NCBI RefSeq assembly: GCF_000718305.1 | Contig: NZ_JOFQ01000015.1 | Location: 1-64,000, forward strand | DNA from: Streptomyces niger | GTDB taxonomy: Bacteria > Actinomycetota > Actinomycetes > Streptomycetales > Streptomycetaceae | DNA length: 64,000 nt | Reading direction: 5' to 3' | Shown: positions 51,271 through 62,097 of the stretch, one piece after another | How the letters are laid out: each line of letters starts with the position of its first letter | Position numbering within the stretch: position 1 is the stretch's first letter | Made by a program: the position numbers and the translations under genes | Notes under the pieces: model-generated | What the model was told of the DNA's origin: nothing | The model's database searches: none | The model's input: the letters and a program-made list of their open reading frames with translations, nothing else

Positions 51271-51300
51271 ACCCATAGAGCCCCATAGAGGCCCATAGAT
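51271..51300. repeat. Three 10-bp direct repeats in helical phase
   Basis: ACCCATAGAG, CCCCATAGAG and GCCCATAGAT follow each other without a gap. They share the 7-mer CCCATAG at exactly 10-base spacing, that is on one face of the helix. They lie about 190-220 bases before the start of the first polysaccharide gene, a sensible place for an activator or repressor array. Confidence 0.85.
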
Positions 51301-51752
51301 CAACGTTTGTCGCTTCGTGTCACAGCATGCGAAGCACGGTCAATCTAGACCATCGAGGCCCGTCTGAAGAGAGGGATGTGTGGGATTTGTGCTCAAGATT
51401 TGGAGACGATTCGACCGGCCAGTGACGGACCCGTGACCACCAACGACCCCCGAATGACCAGAACCTGCCCCCTGAGCTGCGATGACGGGCGCTCTCGAAG
51501 CGCCGGACACCGGCAACCCGGAGGCCTGCCGGCGGGTTTGGACGGGATGACCGATCCACGAAACGGCCTGGGGCCGTCATCCGGGCTGGAGTGATCTTCC
51601 GAGCCGATACGGTTGCCTGCCGGCTACACCGGGTGAAGTCGCGGGGCGGCTCCACCCGACCCGGCCCGGCCGAGCGCCGGGTACGGGCCTCGCCCGAGAT
51701 GCGTGGCCGCAGCCTCTCGCCCTCTCCCGCTTCGTCGCCGGGGATCCAACTC

Positions 51753-51782
51753 TTGACAGCACCGTCGCGTAACCCGCAGGAT
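51753..51782 (+). promoter_or_regulatory. Candidate promoter of the FadR-type gene, possibly leaderless
   Basis: TTGACA at 51753-51758 and CAGGAT at 51777-51782 with an 18-base spacer. The start codon ATG is at 51790, only 7 bases after the -10 box, so transcription would begin at or beside the start codon. The same bases include AGGA, which could be a ribosome site if transcription starts further upstream. Confidence 0.5.
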
Positions 51783-51789
51783 CACTCGC

Positions 51790-52521
51790 ATGAACCTGTC
51801 AGACAGCCAGACAGGCGGCCGGGTACCGCGGCGCGTCAGCGCGATGGAAGCGGTGCTCGCCCACCTCCGCGGCGCCATCGAACGCGGCGACTACGCCATC
51901 GGTGACAAGCTCCCCTCCGAAGCGGAGCTGTGCCGCACTCTGGAGGTCAGCCGGCCCGTGCTGCGCGAGGCCCTCCGGGCCCTGCAGACCATGGGCCTGA
52001 CCGTCTCCAGGACCGGCAGGGGCACCTTCGTGGTCGCGACCACCGTCGAGGACCCCACCTTCGGCGACTACGCGGCCAGCGACCTGCTGGAGGTACGCCG
52101 CCACATCGAGATTCCGGTCGCCCGGTACGCGGCACTGCGCCGCACCCCGGAAAACCTGGACCACCTGTCCCACCTCCTCGACCGGATGGAGCGGGAGACG
52201 GACACGACCGCGTGGGTCGCGATGGACAGCCTCTTCCACCTCGCCGTGGCCGAGGCGGCTCAGAACCCGGTCTTCCGCCGGGTCATCGAGGAGATCCGCG
52301 ACGCGCTGGCGCGTCAGTCGGCGTTCCTCAACGAGCTGGGCGGCCGGCGCGAGCGGTCCAACCAGGAGCACCGGGCGATCGTCGAGGCGTTGATCGACGG
52401 TTCCGAGCACGACGCGGTGGCGGCCATGTCCCACCATCTCGACCGCGTCGACACCACCCTCACCGACATCGTGCGCCCCACACGTACGGACATACCTACG
52501 GAAGGCAGACCCGAGGCGTGA
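51790..52521 (+). CDS. FadR/GntR-family (FCD) transcriptional regulator
   Basis: A 243-residue regulator. The winged helix-turn-helix GntR domain covers residues about 17-80 ([38 protein letters not shown]). The FCD ligand domain follows, with the metal-binding triad region [16 protein letters not shown] and [13 protein letters not shown] near residue 196. Such regulators sense carboxylic acids or amino acids. It overlaps the asparagine permease gene (GTGA) and so is co-expressed with it; the ligand may be asparagine, aspartate or a downstream acid. Confidence 0.9.
   Translation: MNLSDSQTGGRVPRRVSAMEAVLAHLRGAIERGDYAIGDKLPSEAELCRTLEVSRPVLREALRALQTMGLTVSRTGRGTFVVATTVEDPTFGDYAASDLLEVRRHIEIPVARYAALRRTPENLDHLSHLLDRMERETDTTAWVAMDSLFHLAVAEAAQNPVFRRVIEEIRDALARQSAFLNELGGRRERSNQEHRAIVEALIDGSEHDAVAAMSHHLDRVDTTLTDIVRPTRTDIPTEGRPEA
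51796..51806. promoter_or_regulatory. FadR-type half-site palindrome within the start of the gene
   Basis: CTGTCAGACAG is a perfect inverted repeat with the GT-N3-AC core of FadR-subfamily operators. It lies at codons 3-6 of the regulator, downstream of the candidate promoter, which fits autorepression. Confidence 0.35.
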
Positions 52522-54005
52522 GCGAACAGCATCTCAAAGGCGAGACGCGCCCCTCGTCCGGCCACACGTCCGACCCTTCGTCCGGCCACACGTCCCACCC
52601 CTCCCCCGGCCACATCGACGCCGGAGACGCGGGTTACAGCAAGTCCCTGAAGTCCCGGCACGTCAACATGATCGCCATCGGCGGTGCCATCGGCACCGGC
52701 CTCTTCCTCGGCGCCGGCGGCCGGCTCGCCGACGCCGGACCGTCCCTCTTCCTCGCATACGCCGTCTGCGGCCTCTTCGCCTTCCTCGTCGTACGAGCCC
52801 TCGGCGAACTGGTCCTGTATCGCCCGTCCTCCGGCGCCTTCGTGTCGTACGCCCGGGAGTTCATGGGCGAGAAGGGCGCGTACACCGCGGGCTGGATGTA
52901 CTTCCTCAACTGGGCGACCACCGGCATCGCCGACATCACCGCCGTGGCCACCTACACCCACTACTGGAGCATGTTCTCCGACATTCCGCAGTGGGTGATC
53001 GCCCTCATCGCCCTGGCCGTGGTCCTCACCGTGAACCTCATCTCGGTGCGGATCTTCGGCGAACTGGAATTCTGGTTCGCCATCATCAAGGTCAGCGCAC
53101 TGGTGATCTTCATGTGTATCGGCATCTTCCTGCTGGTGACCCAGCAACCGGTCGACGGCACCACGCCCGGCCCTGCCCTGATCACCGACCACGGCGGCAT
53201 CTTCCCCGGCGGCCTGCTGCCCATGCTGCTGATCATCCAGGGCGTCGTCTTCGCGTACGCCTCCGTCGAGCTGGTCGGCGTCGCGGCCGGGGAGACCGAG
53301 AACCCCGAGAAGATCATGCCGAAGGCGATCAACTCGATCATGTGGCGGGTGGGTCTCTTCTACGTCGGCTCGGTCGTCCTGCTGTCGATGCTGCTGCCCT
53401 GGACCGCGTACAGCGCCGACGAGAGCCCCTTCGTGACCGTGCTGTCCCGCATCGGCGTCCCGGCGGCCGGCGGCGTGATGAACCTCGTCGTGCTCACCGC
53501 GGCCATGTCCTCGCTCAACTCCGGCCTGTACTCCACCGGGCGCATCCTGCGCTCCATGGCCGTCAGCGGCTCGGCGCCGCGGTTCACCGCCCGGATGAGC
53601 CGCAGCCAGGTGCCGTACGGCGGCATTCTGCTCACCAGCGGCATCTGCGTCCTCGGCGTCGGCCTCAACTACGTGGTCCCCGCCGACGCGTTCGAGATCG
53701 TGCTCAACTTCGCGGCGATCGGCATCCTGGCCACCTGGGGCATGATCATGCTCTGTCATCTGCTCTTCTGGCAGAAGACCCGGAAGGGCGAGCTGACCCG
53801 CCCCGGCTTCCGCCTGCCGGGCTCCCCCTGGACCGAACTCGTGACGCTGGCCTTCCTCGCCTCCGTCCTGGTCCTCATGTACGCAGACGGCGGCGCCGGC
53901 CGCACCACCGTGCTGTGCCTGCCGCTGATCATCGCAGCGCTGGTCGCGGGCTGGTACGGCATCCGCGGCCGCATCGGGCGCACCTCCACCGGGACCGACG
54001 CGTGA
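52518..54005 (+). CDS. ansP: L-asparagine permease (AnsP-like APC transporter)
   Basis: A 495-residue amino-acid/polyamine/cation-family transporter with 12 predicted helices. The N-terminal loop signature is [20 protein letters not shown] near residue 55, and [20 protein letters not shown] and [20 protein letters not shown] match AnsP proteins closely. A Ser/Pro/His-rich leader (residues 1-40; [20 protein letters not shown]) precedes the conserved part. The next two genes (asparaginase, aspartase) support asparagine as the substrate. The GTG start overlaps the regulator stop. Confidence 0.88.
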   Translation: MSEQHLKGETRPSSGHTSDPSSGHTSHPSPGHIDAGDAGYSKSLKSRHVNMIAIGGAIGTGLFLGAGGRLADAGPSLFLAYAVCGLFAFLVVRALGELVLYRPSSGAFVSYAREFMGEKGAYTAGWMYFLNWATTGIADITAVATYTHYWSMFSDIPQWVIALIALAVVLTVNLISVRIFGELEFWFAIIKVSALVIFMCIGIFLLVTQQPVDGTTPGPALITDHGGIFPGGLLPMLLIIQGVVFAYASVELVGVAAGETENPEKIMPKAINSIMWRVGLFYVGSVVLLSMLLPWTAYSADESPFVTVLSRIGVPAAGGVMNLVVLTAAMSSLNSGLYSTGRILRSMAVSGSAPRFTARMSRSQVPYGGILLTSGICVLGVGLNYVVPADAFEIVLNFAAIGILATWGMIMLCHLLFWQKTRKGELTRPGFRLPGSPWTELVTLAFLASVLVLMYADGGAGRTTVLCLPLIIAALVAGWYGIRGRIGRTSTGTDA

Positions 54006-54029
54006 CCCGCGGACCGGTCACGGGTCACG
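54001..54029 (+). terminator. Weak hairpin after the permease gene
   Basis: Arms CGTGACCC / GGGTCACG (8 bp) overlap the permease stop, about 25 bases before the asparaginase start. It may only attenuate read-through. Confidence 0.35.
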
Positions 54030-54054
54030 GCAAACCGGCCCATGTTCGACACTC

Positions 54055-55113
54055 ATGATCGAGACACTGATGCACACCCTGCAGAACCGTTCCCTCGCGG
54101 ACTCCCGTTCCCTCGCGGACGCGCCCGCCATCCGCGAACCCCGCCACGCTCCCGTCGCCCACGTCCTCCGTGGCGGCGTGATCGAGGGCCTCCATCACGG
54201 TTCCGTCGCCGTACTCGGCTCCGACGGCGAAGTCCGCTTCCACCTCGGCGACATCGAGACCGCTTTCCACCCGCGCTCGGCCCTCAAGCCCGTTCAGGCC
54301 GTCGCCATGGTGCGGGCCGGGCTCCCGCTCGACGGCGAACTGCTCTCGCTCGCCGCGGCCAGCCACTCCGGCGAGGAACGTCACCTCGCCGGAACCCGGC
54401 GGATCCTCGATCTCGCCGGCGCCACCGAGGACGACCTGCGCAACGTCCCGGACCTGCCGTACGACCCGGCCGTCCGGGACGGCTGGGTCCGCGAGCACCG
54501 CCCGGCCTCCCGGCTCGCCCAGAACTGCTCCGGCAAGCACGCCGCGATGCTCTACACCTGCCTGCTCAACGGCTGGCCGCTGGAGAGCTACCTCGCACCC
54601 GACCACCCGCTCCAGACCGCGATCGCCGAGACCGTCGAGGACCTCACGGGCCAGCGCATCGCGCAGGTCACCATCGACGGCTGCGGCGCCCCGCTGTTCG
54701 CCGTCTCCCTGCACGGCCTCGCCCGCGCCGCCGCCCGCATCACCACCGCCGCGACCGGCACCCCCGAGGCGCGAGTGGCGGACGCCATGCGCGAGTACCC
54801 CGAGATGGCCTCCGGCGCCGGACGGGACGTCGCCGCGCTGATGCGCGCGGTTCCCGCACTGCTGGCCAAGGACGGTTTCGAGGGCGTCCAGGTCGCCGCG
54901 CTGCCGGACGGCAGCGCCATCGCCGTGAAGATCGCCGACGGGGCGAACCGGGCGCGCATACCCGTCGCCGCTGCCGCCCTGGCACACGCGGGCGTCGAAC
55001 CGGAACTCCTCACCGCGTTCGCCGGGGAGCTGATGCTCGGCGGCGGCCGGCCCGTCGGCAGCGTACGGCCGGTCCCCGATCTGCTCCCCCGGGCCGTCGC
55101 CACCCCCGCGTGA
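54055..55113 (+). CDS. L-asparaginase (asparaginase II-like family)
   Basis: A 352-residue enzyme of the Pfam asparaginase-II-type family (unrelated to E. coli AnsB). Landmarks are HVLRGGVIEGLHHGSVAVLG near residue 36, AFHPRSALKPVQAVAMV, AASHSGEERHLAGTRRIL and NCSGKHAAMLYTCL near residue 157. It hydrolyses asparagine to aspartate and ammonia in the cytosol. Residues 12-22 contain a duplicated RSLAD, coded by an 18-bp direct repeat at 54088-54123. Start ATGs at 54055 and 54070 are both possible. It sits 49 bases after ansP, probably in the same unit. Confidence 0.85.
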   Translation: MIETLMHTLQNRSLADSRSLADAPAIREPRHAPVAHVLRGGVIEGLHHGSVAVLGSDGEVRFHLGDIETAFHPRSALKPVQAVAMVRAGLPLDGELLSLAAASHSGEERHLAGTRRILDLAGATEDDLRNVPDLPYDPAVRDGWVREHRPASRLAQNCSGKHAAMLYTCLLNGWPLESYLAPDHPLQTAIAETVEDLTGQRIAQVTIDGCGAPLFAVSLHGLARAAARITTAATGTPEARVADAMREYPEMASGAGRDVAALMRAVPALLAKDGFEGVQVAALPDGSAIAVKIADGANRARIPVAAAALAHAGVEPELLTAFAGELMLGGGRPVGSVRPVPDLLPRAVATPA

Positions 55114-55142
55114 CCCTGACCCGACACAGGTCAAGCACCTGG

Positions 55143-55209
55143 CTCAGCCCACCTCACGAGCCCGACTCAGCCCCCTCACGAGCCCGACTGAGCCATCTCA
55201 TAAGCCCGA
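55143..55209 (+). repeat. Three 22-23-bp tandem units upstream of aspA
   Basis: Units start at 55143, 55166 and 55188, all beginning CT(C/G)AGCC and ending AGCCCGA. A partial fourth follows. They fill the gap between asparaginase and aspA. Confidence 0.85.
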
Positions 55210-55243
55210 CTCACTCACCTCGAAGAAGAGGAACCGCCCACCC

Positions 55244-56653
55244 ATGACCGCCGCCACCCGCAGCGAACACGACCTGCTCGGAGACCGGGAGATACCCACC
55301 GACGCGTACTGGGGCGTCCACACCCTGCGCGCCACGGAGAACTTCCCCATCACCGGCACCCCGATCTCCGCCTACCCGCACCTGATCGACGCCCTGGCCA
55401 CCGTCAAGGAAGCCGCCGCCCTCGCCAACGAGGAACTCGGCCTGCTGGAGCCCCGGAAGGCGGCCGCGATCGTCGCCGCCTGCCGCGAGATCCGCGACGG
55501 CAAGCTGCACGACCAGTTCGTCGTCGACGTCATCCAGGGCGGCGCCGGCACCTCGACCAACATGAACGCCAACGAGGTCGTCGCCAACCGTGCGCTGGAG
55601 CTGCTGGGGTACGCCAAGGGGCAGTATCAGCACCTGCATCCCAACGAGGACGTCAACCTCGGCCAGTCCACCAACGACGTCTACCCGACCGCCGTCAAGA
55701 TCGCGACGGCGTTCGCGGTGCGTGGTCTGCTCAAAGCGATGGCCGTACTCCAGGACGCCTTCGCCGCCAAGGCGGTCGAGTTCCGCGACGTGCTGAAGAT
55801 GGGCCGTACTCAGCTCCAGGACGCGGTCCCCATGACCCTCGGGCAGGAGTTCTCGGCGTACGCCGTGATGCTCGACGAGGACCGCAGCCGGCTCGCCGAG
55901 GCCGTCGAGCTGATACACGAGATCAACCTCGGCGCCACAGCAATCGGCACGGGCCTCAACGCCCACGCCGGATACGCGGAGGCGGCCCGCCGCCACCTCG
56001 CCGACATCACCGGCCTGCCCCTCGTCACCGCCGCCAACCTGGTCGAGGCGACTCAGGACTGCGGCGCGTTCGTCCAGATGTCCGGCGTGCTCAAGCGCAT
56101 CGCCGTCAAGCTCTCCAAGAGCTGCAACGACCTGCGCCTGCTCTCCTCCGGCCCGCGTGCGGGCCTCGCGGAGATCAACCTGCCGCCGGTCCAGGCCGGT
56201 TCCAGCATCATGCCCGGCAAGGTCAACCCCGTGATCCCCGAGGTCGTCAACCAGGTCGCCTTCGAGGTGATCGGCAACGACGTCACCATCACCATGGCCG
56301 CCGAAGCCGGACAGCTCCAGCTCAACGCCTTCGAACCGATCATCCTGCACTCCCTCTCGGAGTCCGTCACGCACTTGCGCGCCGCCTGCCTCACCCTCGC
56401 CGAACGCTGCGTGGCGGGCATCACCGCCAACACGGAGCAACTGCGCGCGACCGTTGAGAACTCCATCGGCCTGGTGACCGCCCTCAACCCGCACATCGGA
56501 TACACGGCCGCCACCGACATCGCCAAGGAGGCCCTCGTCAGCGGCCGCGGCGTGGCCGAACTCGTCCTGGAGAAGGGGCTGCTCCCGGCCGACAAGCTCG
56601 CCGCCCTGCTGCGCCCGGAAGTCCTCGCGGGCAGCGGCGCGCCTCTGTCCTGA
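55244..56653 (+). CDS. aspA: Aspartate ammonia-lyase
   Basis: A 469-residue fumarase/aspartase superfamily enzyme. Conserved regions are TSTNMNANE (103-111), QSTNDVYPTAVKI near 141 and the signature loop GSSIMPGKVNP (319-329) carrying the catalytic Ser. It converts aspartate to fumarate and ammonia. With ansP and asparaginase it completes an asparagine to fumarate route feeding the TCA cycle. The ATG at 55244 has AGAGGAA upstream; the length agrees with aspartase (about 470). A hairpin at 56661-56694 ends the unit. Confidence 0.93.
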   Translation: MTAATRSEHDLLGDREIPTDAYWGVHTLRATENFPITGTPISAYPHLIDALATVKEAAALANEELGLLEPRKAAAIVAACREIRDGKLHDQFVVDVIQGGAGTSTNMNANEVVANRALELLGYAKGQYQHLHPNEDVNLGQSTNDVYPTAVKIATAFAVRGLLKAMAVLQDAFAAKAVEFRDVLKMGRTQLQDAVPMTLGQEFSAYAVMLDEDRSRLAEAVELIHEINLGATAIGTGLNAHAGYAEAARRHLADITGLPLVTAANLVEATQDCGAFVQMSGVLKRIAVKLSKSCNDLRLLSSGPRAGLAEINLPPVQAGSSIMPGKVNPVIPEVVNQVAFEVIGNDVTITMAAEAGQLQLNAFEPIILHSLSESVTHLRAACLTLAERCVAGITANTEQLRATVENSIGLVTALNPHIGYTAATDIAKEALVSGRGVAELVLEKGLLPADKLAALLRPEVLAGSGAPLS

Positions 56654-56660
56654 TGCGGAA

Positions 56661-56694
56661 CCGGGCGGCGCCCGCATTGCCGAGTGCCGCCCGG
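56661..56694 (+). terminator. Hairpin after aspA
   Basis: Arms CCGGGCGGC / GCCGCCCGG (9 bp) around a 16-base loop, 7 bases after the stop. Confidence 0.6.
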
Positions 56695-56899
56695 CCTGCT
56701 CCCTGTCACTGCCTGCCGACCGGCCACCGCCACGAGGCGGCGTTCCGACTCGGGCCCACTCGGCGTCTCATGTGAGCCGCCAAGTGGGCCCGACCGCCGT
56801 ACCCCTCGTCCGGAGCGGGCTCGATCCGGTACAGCAGCAGATGGATGAGCAACATCGCGCCGGCCGCGACGAACATGCGGTCCCGCCAGATTTGCACGG

Positions 56900-57061
56900 G
56901 ATTTCTCGGGCCCCGTGCATGCCCGGCCCGGACCGGGTGGGCCGTCCGGTGAAGGCGCGGGTAACGGTGATCGTGGGGAAGGCCGGGTCGACCAGGGCCG
57001 CCTTGTGCGGTGCGGAGGCGTCGACGGGTAGCAGCGGGGTGACCAGGCCAGGGCCCGGGTG
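56900..57061 (-). pseudogene. Nitronate monooxygenase-like C-terminal fragment
   Basis: The minus strand reads HKAALVDPAFPTITVTRAFT then GRPTRSGPGMHGARE. The D-x-x-x-x-x-T-V/I-T-R-A-F-T/S-G-R-P-A/T-R pattern is the C-terminal flavin-domain end of nitronate monooxygenases. The rest of the gene is absent on both sides and the frame then runs into Cys/Arg-rich nonsense. I take it as a deletion remnant. Confidence 0.45.
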
Positions 57062-57124
57062 AGGGGGCGTGCCACTCACCCGGGCCGGCTGGTCACCGCC
57101 GTGCCACGGCGGGCGCGGTGTGCG

Positions 57125-58861
<1,737 letters not shown>

Positions 58862-60391
58862 TCAGCAGGTGGAGTTGGCCTGGGTGAGCAGCCCCATGCG
58901 GTAGGGCAGTTGTGAGTAGTCGCCGCTGGAACTCGGGTCCCGGCCCTGATAGACGTACTGCAGGTGGCAGGGGTCGATCGGCAGGGTCTGGTCGTTGCCC
59001 GAGCGGATCATCTCGCCGTGGCTGATGTCGGCGGTCCAGGCGGGACCGTTGAAGGAGACGTTGGCCTTGCCGGCGAACGGCGCGCTCTCGGTGGTCGCGA
59101 GCGGGGTCCAGGCGCCGGTGAGGCTGGTGGAGGTCCAGGAACGGAAGTAGCGGCCGTTCGATCCGATGGCCTCGACCAGCAGCAGGTACTTGTTCGTGCC
59201 GGACACCTTGTAGACGTTGGATGCCTCGAACAGGGCGTACTTGGAGTCGGACATCACGAGCGTGGTGTTGCCGAACCCGTTGGGGAAGTTCGCGAGCGTG
59301 GTCTGGGCGCGGTAGAGGTGCCCGTTGTCGTCACTGAAGAACAGGTAGCAGTTCGCGCTGTCGCAGACGGTCCAGAAGTCGATCCATCCGCCGTTGCCCT
59401 TGTTCTGCCTGACCACATCGGGTTCCGAGGCGATGAAGGTCTTCGGGGCCGACCAGGAGGAGGGGTTGGACGGGTCGGTCGTCGTGGAGTAGGTGGGCGG
59501 GCCGGTCTGGTAGACCATGTACCACAGTTTCTGCGGGGCGAAGTAGAAGACCTGGGGCGCGGCCCGGTAACCGGTGCCGATGGCGGAGGAGTCCAGATAG
59601 TGCTGGGTCGCCGAGGCGGCGTTGGCCCACTTGTCGAAGCTGAAGTACTCCAGGTTCCAGCCCCCGGACGTGTTCGCCGTGGTCGCGTAGACGTGGTACT
59701 TGCCGTTGTACCGGATGACCGAGTAATCCTTGATCGACACCAGGTTGTGGGAGGAGTTCGACTGCGGGCCCGCCAGTACCCCGGTCGACACCCACGAGTA
59801 CGACGACGGCAGGGAGTTCGAGACGGTCCCCACCTTGACCAGTTGCCACTGCTGGTGGATTCCGCCCTGGTCCGCGTACTGGTCGACGGCCGCGGCGTCG
59901 GCCGTGGCGGCGCCCGCGACCTCGACGGCCTTGCCGCTGTTGTGGTTGATCAGGCGGACGTACCCGCCGGCGGAATCCGCCAGGGAGAACTGCTGGTTGG
60001 TCCCGTTCGCGTCGTCCCACTGCTGGATGCGGGCCCCGTCGGCCGTCGACTGGGCGGACACGTCGAGGACCTTGCCGGTGAAGCGGGAACGCAACCGGTA
60101 GTGGCCGTCCCCGGAGTCGACGAAGCGCCACTGCTGCCAGGCGCCGTCGTTGCGGGTGTACTGCTGCAGTCCGACGCCGTTGTCGGCATTGCGGTCGGTG
60201 ACGTCCAGCGCCTTGCCGCTGTTGCGGTTGACCAGCACGTACCAGGCGCTGGTGTCGACCGAGGCCGCCGACGCCGGCGTCGCGGTGAGGGCGAGACACA
60301 GGCCGGCGAGCAGCGCCGTCACGGTGATCCCGATCGTGCTTCGTCGCCAACGCCACAGCACGCCTTCGCGTCTCTTCCTGCCTGTAGCCAT
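58862..60391 (-). CDS. Secreted alpha-L-arabinofuranosidase (CBM13 + GH62)
   Basis: A 509-residue enzyme. A signal peptide (cleavage near ASA, residues 40-42) is followed by a ricin-type CBM13 trefoil at about 48-190 with three Q-x-W repeats (QQYTRNDGAWQQWRF, QQWDDANGTNQQF, DQYADQGGIHQQWQL). The GH62 five-blade domain covers about 195-509, starting at SLPSSYSWVSTGVLAGPQ, with the likely base Asp222 in SIKDYSVI and GWIDFWTVCDSANCYLFF. It removes arabinose side chains from arabinoxylan. The ATG has AGGAG upstream. It lies 65 bases after the GH43 gene, so the two probably share a transcript. Confidence 0.93.
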   Translation of the reverse strand: MATGRKRREGVLWRWRRSTIGITVTALLAGLCLALTATPASAASVDTSAWYVLVNRNSGKALDVTDRNADNGVGLQQYTRNDGAWQQWRFVDSGDGHYRLRSRFTGKVLDVSAQSTADGARIQQWDDANGTNQQFSLADSAGGYVRLINHNSGKAVEVAGAATADAAAVDQYADQGGIHQQWQLVKVGTVSNSLPSSYSWVSTGVLAGPQSNSSHNLVSIKDYSVIRYNGKYHVYATTANTSGGWNLEYFSFDKWANAASATQHYLDSSAIGTGYRAAPQVFYFAPQKLWYMVYQTGPPTYSTTTDPSNPSSWSAPKTFIASEPDVVRQNKGNGGWIDFWTVCDSANCYLFFSDDNGHLYRAQTTLANFPNGFGNTTLVMSDSKYALFEASNVYKVSGTNKYLLLVEAIGSNGRYFRSWTSTSLTGAWTPLATTESAPFAGKANVSFNGPAWTADISHGEMIRSGNDQTLPIDPCHLQYVYQGRDPSSSGDYSQLPYRMGLLTQANSTC

Positions 60392-60456
60392 GTGGTTTCT
60401 CCTGAATTCGCGGTCCTGCCGCCTCGCGGCGCGAGACGGGTGCGGGGACGAGGAGG

Positions 60457-62097
60457 TCAGGGGGCGGTTACTTCGAACCGCGTGATCCGGACGGAGCCGC
60501 CGAGAGCCCCGGTGGTGAAGTTGAAGAGGGCGTAGCGGTAGCCCATGAAGAACTGCCAGGCGTTGTTCAGGGTGAAGGCGGGTCCTAACGGGATGAATTC
60601 GGCGCCGTCGGTGCTGTAGGAGAACCTGGCGGTGCGGTTCGCACCCGGGGTGATGTCGGCTTTCACGCGAAGCCAGATCCGACTGCCCGAGACGCCGGTG
60701 CTCGCTCGCACGGTGCCGGTGCCGGTGGTGTTCCAGTTGGCGTCCATGGTGAGACCGTCCACCATGACCACCTGGGTGCCGCTGCTGTTGCGCAGGAGGC
60801 CGATACAGGCGGAGGAGTCGCGCAGCACGGCCAGACCTGCCCGATCCCCGTTCCGCATCCCGGTGTACTCCAGCAGCACCGTCGCGGTGGAGGTCGGTCC
60901 CGGGATGCGGTGAGTGAGAGTGTTGCGGGCCCAGTACAGGTCGCTGGTGACGGTCGCAGTGCTCAGCGTGAGACCGTTGCCCACCGACCACTTGCTGTTG
61001 TCGGGGTTGTGATTCCACTCCCACCTGGGCGCCAGGGACGTACCGGTGAAGTTCTCGACGCCCGTCATCGGCTCGACCGGGCGAGGCGGAGCGGGCACGG
61101 CGGGGCTGGGATAGGAGCCGCCCCAGGCGCCGTCCACGAGCTGGACGACGGGCCAGCCGTCGGAGGTCCAGGTGACCGGGGCCAGGACGGGGATGCGGCC
61201 GCCGGGGTAGGCGTCGACGAAAGCCATGTAGTACCACGCCCCGTTCGGCGTCTGCACGAGCCCGCCCTGGTGGGGAATGCCACCGCCGGCGACCGGACCG
61301 GGCAGGTCGAGCAGCACCTGCCGGAGCGTGTAGGGACCGAAGGGCCCGCTCGTCGACTTCAGGATGTACTGGCCGTTCGCGGGGCGGGTCAGGAAGATGT
61401 AGTAACTGCCGTTGATCTTGTAGAAACGGGAGCCCTCCAGGGTGCCGATGCTGGACGGGGTGCTGAACACCTGCTGGCTACGGACCTGGGTGCGGCCGTC
61501 CGCGGAGAGCTGTGCCACATGGATGGCCGTGTTGCCGTACGCCACGTAGAGGGTGTCGTCGGTGTCGACGAGCATGCCCGCGTCGTAGTAGGCGGTGCCG
61601 ATCGTGGTCAGCCGGCTCCAGGGTCCCTCTACGGAGGAGGCTGTGTAGAGGTAGCTTTTCGCGAAGTCGATCTGGCCCACCCAGTAGAACTTCCGGTTGG
61701 ACGGGCGGTACGCCAGTGACGATGCCCAGATGCCCCGGACGTAGCCGCGGGCGCCTTGGAGGTCGTACTTGGCACCGAAGTCCAGCACCGGCACCGAGTG
61801 ACCGGCGAACTCCCAGTTCACGAGGTCGTACGAGCGCAGGATCGGCGCGCCGGGCGAGTAGTGCATGGTCGAGGCCGAGCAGTAGTACGTGTCGCCGACG
61901 CGGATGACGTCGATGTCCGCGAAGTCCTGCCAGAGCACGGGGTTGGCGTAGGTCGTGGCCAGGGCTGGGGAATGCGCCGCGGGCTGTGCTGCGGATGCCT
62001 GTTCGGCCGTCGCAGCGGGCAGCACACTTCCTGCCAGCAGGCCGGTACCCGTCGCGAGTACCGCACGACGATTCACAGAATGACGAGTCCATGACAT
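60457..62097 (-). CDS. Secreted GH43 family beta-xylosidase/arabinofuranosidase with a TTA codon
   Basis: A 546-residue enzyme. The N-terminus SVNRRAVLATGTGLLAGSVL has a twin-arginine (N-R-R-A-V-L) Tat-like signal. The GH43 five-blade beta-propeller spans about residues 45-330: ADIDVIRVGDTYYCSASTMH carries the catalytic Asp, and IGTLEGSRFYKINGSYYIFL carries the likely acid Glu. A C-terminal beta-sandwich (GH43_C2/DUF1349-like) follows. Codon 504 (60586-60588) is TTA. A palindromic CGAAA-N3-TTTCG box lies about 150 bases upstream. It would finish xylo-oligosaccharide or arabinan breakdown. Exact linkage specificity is not visible. Confidence 0.9.
   Translation of the reverse strand: MSWTRHSVNRRAVLATGTGLLAGSVLPAATAEQASAAQPAAHSPALATTYANPVLWQDFADIDVIRVGDTYYCSASTMHYSPGAPILRSYDLVNWEFAGHSVPVLDFGAKYDLQGARGYVRGIWASSLAYRPSNRKFYWVGQIDFAKSYLYTASSVEGPWSRLTTIGTAYYDAGMLVDTDDTLYVAYGNTAIHVAQLSADGRTQVRSQQVFSTPSSIGTLEGSRFYKINGSYYIFLTRPANGQYILKSTSGPFGPYTLRQVLLDLPGPVAGGGIPHQGGLVQTPNGAWYYMAFVDAYPGGRIPVLAPVTWTSDGWPVVQLVDGAWGGSYPSPAVPAPPRPVEPMTGVENFTGTSLAPRWEWNHNPDNSKWSVGNGLTLSTATVTSDLYWARNTLTHRIPGPTSTATVLLEYTGMRNGDRAGLAVLRDSSACIGLLRNSSGTQVVMVDGLTMDANWNTTGTGTVRASTGVSGSRIWLRVKADITPGANRTARFSYSTDGAEFIPLGPAFTLNNAWQFFMGYRYALFNFTTGALGGSVRITRFEVTAP

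Larger units (their letters stand above)
51082..51789. other. 708-base control region between the polysaccharide block and the FadR gene
   Basis: No coding region is supported. It must hold the main promoter of the polysaccharide block; no clear -35/-10 pair can be assigned on the minus strand. Three phased 10-bp repeats lie at 51271-51300, and the FadR-side promoter is at 51753-51782. The stretch around 51300-51420 is AT-richer than its surroundings. Confidence 0.5.
56654..57124. other. Intergenic stretch with a terminator and a monooxygenase remnant
   Basis: 471 bases between aspA and the xylanase gene. It holds the aspA hairpin and, on the minus strand, a nitronate-monooxygenase-like fragment (56900-57061). 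A small minus-strand frame (56706-56897) encodes a hydrophobic segment MFVAAGAMLLIHLLLYRI, but it has no ribosome site and I do not count it as a gene. Confidence 0.45.

Noticed and set aside
56706..56897. 63-codon minus-strand frame with one hydrophobic segment
   Set aside because: No ribosome site, a Trp/Arg-rich tail, and overlap with the aspA 3' flank; not enough to call a gene.
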